This document shows positions 58,919-64,000 of a stretch of 64,000 nt of DNA, one piece after another (position 1 is the first letter of the stretch; every line of letters starts with the position of its first letter). Origin of the DNA: Sisyra terminalis (Eukaryota; Arthropoda; Insecta; Neuroptera; Sisyridae). The notes beneath the pieces are model-generated. The model did no database searches and was not told the DNA's origin. It saw only the letters and a list, made by a program, of their open reading frames with translations. Location: assembly GCA_958496175.1 (NCBI GenBank), contig OY292279.1, positions 11,098,001-11,162,000 on the forward strand, given 5' to 3'. The position numbers and the translations under genes are program-made.

Positions 58919-60562
58919 CTAGCAGATACCCACGACTTCGTCTGCGTAATCTAGGTGTTGGATATATTTTTTTAATAGATTTGCTGTTTCTTATGTCATT
59001 TTTTTTTCATTAATATTTTCTTTTGTTTTGAGCAACCCTCAGGGTCTATTTACAACAATTTTGTAAAAAAAAGATTACTGTAATATTTTAACCCACGGCT
59101 CTAAATTATGAGCATCATATATGTAAACCAATGCGCTATTTACATTAGACTGGGCCAAAAAAAACGACTATTTTGTTTTAAAAATTATATCGAAAATATT
59201 GTTCAAGGTGACAAAAAAAATATCGGGAAAGTTTGAGCCCTTAATATTAATATTAAGAGGTGTATCATCTTTAATTTCGATTTTTTATTTGTGCTTTCAT
59301 TTTTGCGTCAATGCTGTTGAACTATCAAGGTACGAAAATTCATCTGCACAAATATTTATAGAAAATTGAATTTCCTACAAAAAACATCTTTTTGAAAATT
59401 TTTGTCAGACATGCCGTTTCCCAATAATCAAGCTTTAAACATTGATATTATTTTTAGATTTATCTTCTTTATTTTGGAATTTTGTAACTAACGAACAAAT
59501 AAATATATAGAAATGAACAATATAGATTCTTGAAGGAATTTTAATGCTCTACAAAAAAGGTCTCTTAACGATTTTACATAAAATCACTTTTTCAAAATTG
59601 ATTCAACAACGAAAAAAACATTAATTTAATTTTTCCTTCCACTTTAATTGTGAATAACTTTTGAAAAAGTGATTTTATGTAAAAACGTTTAGTGACCTTT
59701 TTTGTAGAGCATTAAATTCCCTTCAAGAATCTATATTGTTAATTTCTATAAATTTATTTGTTCGTTAGTTACAAAATTCCAAAATAAAGAAGATAAATCT
59801 AAAAATTATATCAATGTCTGAAGCTTGATTATTCTGAAACGGTGGGTCTGGCAAAAATTTTCAAAAATACGTTTTTTGTAGGGAATTAGTTTTCTATAAA
59901 TATATGTGCAAATGAATTTTTTTACCTTGATAGTTTGACAGCATTGACGCAAAAATGAAAGCACAAATAAAAAATCGAAATCAAAGATGATACACCTCTT
60001 AATATTAATATTAAGGGCTCAAACCTTCCCGATATTTTTTTTGTCACCTTGAACAATATTTTCGATATACTTTTCAAAAAAAAAAATAATCGATTTTTTG
60101 GCCCAGTCTAATTAACATATTTATGAAACTTATGTTTGTATATAAAAATATTTATATTTGAAAGAAACGATTTTTCTTACTTTAAATTGAATTTACTGTG
60201 CTAGTTATTAGTCCAACTTAGAAGATTAGTACAAATTATTTTATAACTTTTGAATACCTTTCCAACGATACATAACTCGCCTGTCTAAAGTAATTTTTTT
60301 TTCATCCCTCAGTTTTTACGTAGGGGATACCTTCCCTTATTATTTTTAAGGAATAATACATAGCCTAATGTAAGTGGATAATTGTGTTATATTTTAATTT
60401 CAAATTTCATTAAAATCGGTTGTTCCGTTCTTCAGCTATAAAGAGACAGACAGACAGACAAATTTTAAAGATAATAAATTTGGAATAAGGACCGTTTGAA
60501 ATAAATATTTACCCTAAAATTGAGTTTAAAATTAAAATATACTGACGTAATAATTCTATAGA
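58919..60562 (-). mobile_element. non-autonomous Helitron-like element, split by a foldback element
   Basis: On the - strand it begins TCTATAGAATTATTACGTC after an A and ends ACGAAGTCGTGGGTATCTGCTAG followed by T. It is colinear with 34802-35803 (shared GACAGACAGACAGAC, AATCGGTTGTTCCGTTCTT, ATTGAATTTACTG). The interior is interrupted by 59146-60110. Confidence 0.8.
59146..60110. mobile_element. foldback (long inverted repeat) DNA element, copy 2
   Basis: The left end TAGACTGGGCCAAAAA and the right end (inverted) TAGACTGGGCCAAAAA are identical over 16 bp, and the arms extend for about 400 bp. Flanks are ATTTACAT (59138-59145) and ATTAACAT (60111-60118), 7 of 8 matching. The undisturbed site ATTAACAT is readable in the related Helitron near 35340. 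Shorter than copy 1 by one internal module. Confidence 0.92.
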
Positions 60563-60908
60563 TTTTATTTTACAGTTGAATATGTGCTAAGAATAAAATT
60601 TGCATATGTTTTTTTTCTTTTGAATTACGTAATTGGTGACATCATGGTGATTAATTGCGCGTGCGAAAAGCGCACGTCCTGCGTAACACTTGAAGGCCAT
60701 GTTGCGCTGGTCCTGCACCGGACACTTTTCGATTAGGAGCACATAAAAACAAACACACATCGCGCAATTACGTCACCTTAATAGTCACCTTCAAAATATC
60801 AACAATCACAACAACAAAAAATTCAACTCCGCCCCTTAATGATTTTCTTATAAAATAAATGAATAACGCTTATAGTAAAGTGCTAGTGCACGACAAAGAG
60901 AGCGCCAT
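60563..60908. other. intergenic, between convergent genes
   Basis: No gene. It contains two similar, oppositely oriented phrases (TTAATTGCGCGTGCG at 60650 and CGCGCAATTACGTCACC at 60761) that may be a short TIR element of about 130 bp. Too diverged to be sure. Confidence 0.4.
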
Positions 60909-62757
60909 CTAATTAAATTTTATGAATAATTTACATTTCTGAAAAGCAAATATTTCAATTAAACAAACGATTGCCGAGAAAATCATTCCAAATATCCAAA
61001 AGAGGAAAATGCCGCGTAGATTTTCAATTGTTAGTTGCTTGACGGGCGAATCGATTGTTTTTTGTTTGATATGTTTTTTCAAGATGTCCGCTTGCCATTT
61101 TTCCATGAAACCGTGGGCCCATAATCGCATTATTGCCAAATCGAATTTTTCCAACAATGGAAATCCACGGATCACTTGAGCTCGATAGTAGAAGGATAGT
61201 AGTTTTTCTTTGAAAGCAAACAACATGGCGCGTCCATTCGGAAATGTATAGTAAATGGGTGTCAGGAATTTTGTTTGTCGATAACTTTTAACGGCGGCAA
61301 AATCTCTTTGAAATGCTGTTCGATTAACGCATTCCATTGTTAGCGGACAACTTGTAAACGAAGTGTAGATTTTTTTGTTATTTTCATTAGAGATGTCGCT
61401 AAAAACCTCACGAATTATCGGATAAAAGCCAAAGTCTAAATTTGATTCCAAAAGTTCATCGGTGGTGGAAATTTGATGGGAATACGACGGCGTGGTTAGA
61501 ATGCTAATTAATTTCGATTGGTAGGCTGAGTCCACATGAAAACAATAGACGAGCCACACAAAAAACAAAAGCCGGAAAATCCACGACTGTGGCGCCATCT
61601 TTGTACTGAACGACAACATGTTACACCAAGCCGTCAACAATCCCAAACTGTACGATTTAAATCGTTGCGATTTTTCTTCTCTATTCCACATCCACACTAT
61701 TGGCATTATAACGATCGAAACAATAACGAAACCCCAAATAGAAAAATCGAAAATTTGTAATAGGCGATTCCATCCATCAGAAACACCAGCAGTGGGCACA
61801 AACCATCGAAAACTATCATCCAAATACGGATAAGTTGCATCAAAGTCGTCTACATAACTCGAATTTGCGACCAATTGCACAAAAACCAAATCGACTTCTC
61901 GACGATTTAACATTGCCATCATATTAGTAAAATTTCCATCCCTTAATTTATAACCATAATGGCTGAAAGAATTTCGAAAAAAAACCGCACTAGCATTGAA
62001 AATCGAAGAAATGGTTCGAAACATCACTATATCAAGTCCCGGATTTGTTCTGGACTCCAAATCAAAAACATACGGTTGGGCATTAAACGCAATAAATCGA
62101 ATGGTACAATTATAAACTTTTCCCGGAATTTTTTCCGGAAAATAGCTGGAAAACCTTTCGAAAACATTTGTGGATAAATTTAAGTGAGCAATTTTTTTTA
62201 AATGGACAACCGAACCACATTGGGATTGATAATCATATGGAAACCATGTATGAATTTGTATTGAATCGTTAATTTTCGATATTGTTATTAAGTTATAGAT
62301 AAAATAGTTGTTCCAAAGATCTAAATAGATTTCGGTAATATTATCGGAATAATTTTTGTGGAGAATTATGATAAATTTTGCGCGGGAGTTCCAAAAATTT
62401 AAATTATTGCGTATAGTTTGTTTTAAATTTTGGTTTGAGTCTGTGATAAGTAAATAAACGTTTGGCTTTTCTTTGATCGAATTAAAACTTATTGAAACAT
62501 TCTGACGTAGTAATCCATACATTGAATTAGTCAAATCCCAAATTTCCGTATTGTTATTAGAAAAAGCGGAGAGAAAAACCCATTTTTCGGAATTAGTTTC
62601 GTTGATGATTTGTTCTATGATAAAAATTAACGACTTTTCATATGGGAGATTTGCATTTGATTCTAGAAAAGAAAAAAAAATTTTTTTCAAAAAATTAATA
62701 AAAAAATTCACTTTTCTTACGTAAGATGAAGATGAAAACAAGTTTTAAAGGAAACAT
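60909..62757 (-). CDS. divergent ionotropic receptor (chemosensory iGluR-related channel)
   Basis: Two exons on the - strand: 62757-62721 (37 bp, ATG and signal peptide MFPLKLVFIFIL) and 62662-60909, joined by a 58-bp GT-AG intron. The product is 596 residues. The N-terminal region (about 15-185) is variable and rich in N-glycosylation sites. A ligand-binding S1 lobe follows (about 205-320, CTIRFIAFNAQPYV at its start). Then come membrane span 1 (IFDFSIWGFVIVSIVIMPIV), a short pore region, membrane span 2 ending in SAYQSKLISILTTP (the counterpart of the SYTANLAAFLT motif of glutamate receptors), the S2 lobe, and membrane span 3 (IFLFWIFGMIFSAIVCLIEIF). This is the layout of insect IRs. It looks like a fast-evolving, probably taste or tissue-specific IR and not a conserved co-receptor. 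The ligand is unknown. No stop or frameshift. Confidence 0.88.
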
Positions 62758-63380
62758 TTTAATTGAATTTAAAATTGGAAAGTTTTTCTTTTTATACCTC
62801 CGTAACTATACAACAGGGGATGGAGATTGAAAGGAAAATTATATAGTGTGTGGATGGGAAAATGAGGGGTTTGGCCAACGCGGAAGTCGGCTTTTCCCAA
62901 CGCGACCCTTATATCAGGAAAGCATGATTGTAGGAGTGCATGAAAAGCCCCAAGTGGAAAATCAATAACGTAATATGTACCTTTATACATGCGCGTCTAT
63001 TTATATATACCTACATACTTGTACAATGCACTAATACATTCACATGTATGTAGACTATGGCACGTGTTGAACATTTGCTGTCGGAAAAATTGAGAAAATG
63101 ATTAGGATGACATGAAAATCATGTGGTGGAATAACAAGAAAATTGATGACGCGGAAAATATGAATTAGATAATGTGATAATAGCATAAGTATATGTTATT
63201 ATTTGAAATACATTCTACAGCAAAATTTGATGATTTTTAAGAAAAAAGACCAATAAAATTTTGATGATAAATATTTTCTTATCGAAAAATTAATTCTATA
63301 TGGCTTAATTTTATTCTATATGCTATGTGATACCCGCGACATCGTTTGCCTGGCTTACTTAAATGAGAATCATTACAATT
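62758..63380. other. upstream region of the ionotropic receptor
   Basis: Non-coding. Near 63326-63350 a decayed Helitron 3' end (GATACCCGCGACATCG) is visible. No promoter motif can be assigned. Confidence 0.45.
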
Positions 63381-63383
63381 TTT

Positions 63384-63540
63384 TGGACTTGGAAAAAATA
63401 TTAGCAGTCCTGTAGCCGATTCTGGACCCATAAATGGCATTCTTGAATCTGCCTTTGCAAGTTCGTTTACCTCCTCGTTATCTTTGATACCAGAGTGCCC
63501 CGGTACCCAAGCCTTTTCATCCCTTAATTCCTAAGGACAC
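63384..63540 (-). pseudogene. RNase H fragment of a non-LTR retrotransposon
   Basis: The - strand frame reads KAWVPGHSGIKDNEEVNELA, then KADSRMPFMGPES. The WVPGHSG..(D/G)NE..D.LAK pattern and the following MGPE are typical of the RNase H domain of non-LTR retrotransposons of the I/jockey-related groups. It is a fragment of about 50 codons. A more decayed piece of the same sequence recurs at 63906-64000. Confidence 0.8.
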
Positions 63541-63639
63541 GGATGAAATTTGTTAAAATTTCCTCTTCGTCAAAAGAATAAAAAGAATCATCATTAACTA
63601 AGCGGTTTCGTGTAGAAGAAAGATGAAGAAACATTTACG

Positions 63640-63905
63640 CAAATCTTTACATTGGCTCAATGGAAAGTTGCACCAATCATACTTATTCCAAAGTTAAGTA
63701 AACCCAAGAATCCGAGATCATCCGGTAAGTACTGCCAATAATGCACAAAGTATTTGACAAAGCCCTTTTTACGAAAATATTATCGGAGTTCAATGGAAAA
63801 GATTACATCCCAGATCATCAGTTTGGATTCAAGCAATTCCACCCTAAAATTGGGCAAGTTCACCGAATAGTAAACACGATAAAAAATGCACAAGAAATCA
63901 GGAAA
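63640..63905 (+). pseudogene. reverse transcriptase fragment of a non-LTR retrotransposon
   Basis: The + strand reads QWKVAPIILIPKLSKPKN, then after a frame change MHKVFDKALFTKILSEFN, IPDHQFGFK and EQ/GQVHRIVN-type sequence. This is the fingers/palm start of a jockey-type reverse transcriptase. It is on the opposite strand to the RNase H pieces on both sides, so the element is rearranged. Confidence 0.78.
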
Positions 63906-64000
63906 TATTGCTGTCGACTTGGAAAAATTATTGGTAGTCCAGAATACCCCGGGACCTAAACTTTTTCATCCCTTAATTCATAATAACGCCACGGATGAAA
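63906..64000 (-). pseudogene. second, decayed RNase H piece
   Basis: It matches 63386-63556 (GACTTGGAAAAA.TATT, TTTTTCATCCCTTAATTC) with an internal deletion and a stop. It runs into the window edge. Confidence 0.65.

Noticed and set aside
62769..62990. 73-codon open frame upstream of the ionotropic receptor
   Set aside because: Not in frame with the receptor, no domain; the true first exon is the short one at 62757-62721.

Overview
This window is AT-rich metazoan nuclear DNA with spliced genes, canonical GT-AG introns and many interspersed transposons. The gene content (a non-classical cadherin most like the insect Cad86C group, a chemosensory ionotropic receptor, Copia and jockey retroelements) points to an insect. 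A fly or midge is my inference; the sequence does not prove it.

Only two host genes can be supported. (1) A cadherin on the + strand has six coding exons between 47446 and 58721. They encode about 1690 residues: signal peptide, six extracellular cadherin repeats, a membrane-adjacent domain, one membrane span and an unusually long (about 855-residue) cytoplasmic tail. The tail carries QT motifs resembling dynein light chain LC8 sites and ends in PPPY. Its ATG exon is preceded by a splice acceptor, so at least one noncoding exon lies upstream. Much of 4-47 kb could therefore be its 5' intron and regulatory DNA. (2) A divergent ionotropic receptor lies on the - strand (60909-62757), in two exons and convergent with the cadherin.

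The rest is mainly mobile and repeated DNA. At 1-3963 there is a decayed Copia element (- strand) cut by the window edge. At 5658-7085 and 59146-60110 lie two copies of a long-inverted-repeat (foldback) element with 8-bp target duplications. From 14.65 to 22.6 kb there are three separate tandem arrays with units of about 260-330 bp, one organised as a two-type higher-order repeat. Three Helitron-like elements (24766-25709, 34802-35803, 58919-60562) have recognisable TC and CTAG ends. A jockey-like non-LTR fragment (about 32760-34797) is followed by a Helitron. Several non-autonomous DNA transposons (hAT-type, TTAA-type, pogo-like and unclassified) are defined by inverted repeats and, for some, target duplications.

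The most interesting repeat theme is a set of short elements carrying a hammerhead-like core: CTGANGA, a hairpin, then GAAA and a palindrome around ACGT. One is a single unit with a 12-bp target duplication whose empty site can be read in a related copy (25818-26054). One is an inverted pair (about 15710-16268). One is a near-perfect 590-bp palindrome inside the large cadherin intron (about 51105-51695). The nesting also gives a local order of insertion events. No tRNA, rRNA, CRISPR array or bacterial-type gene was seen.
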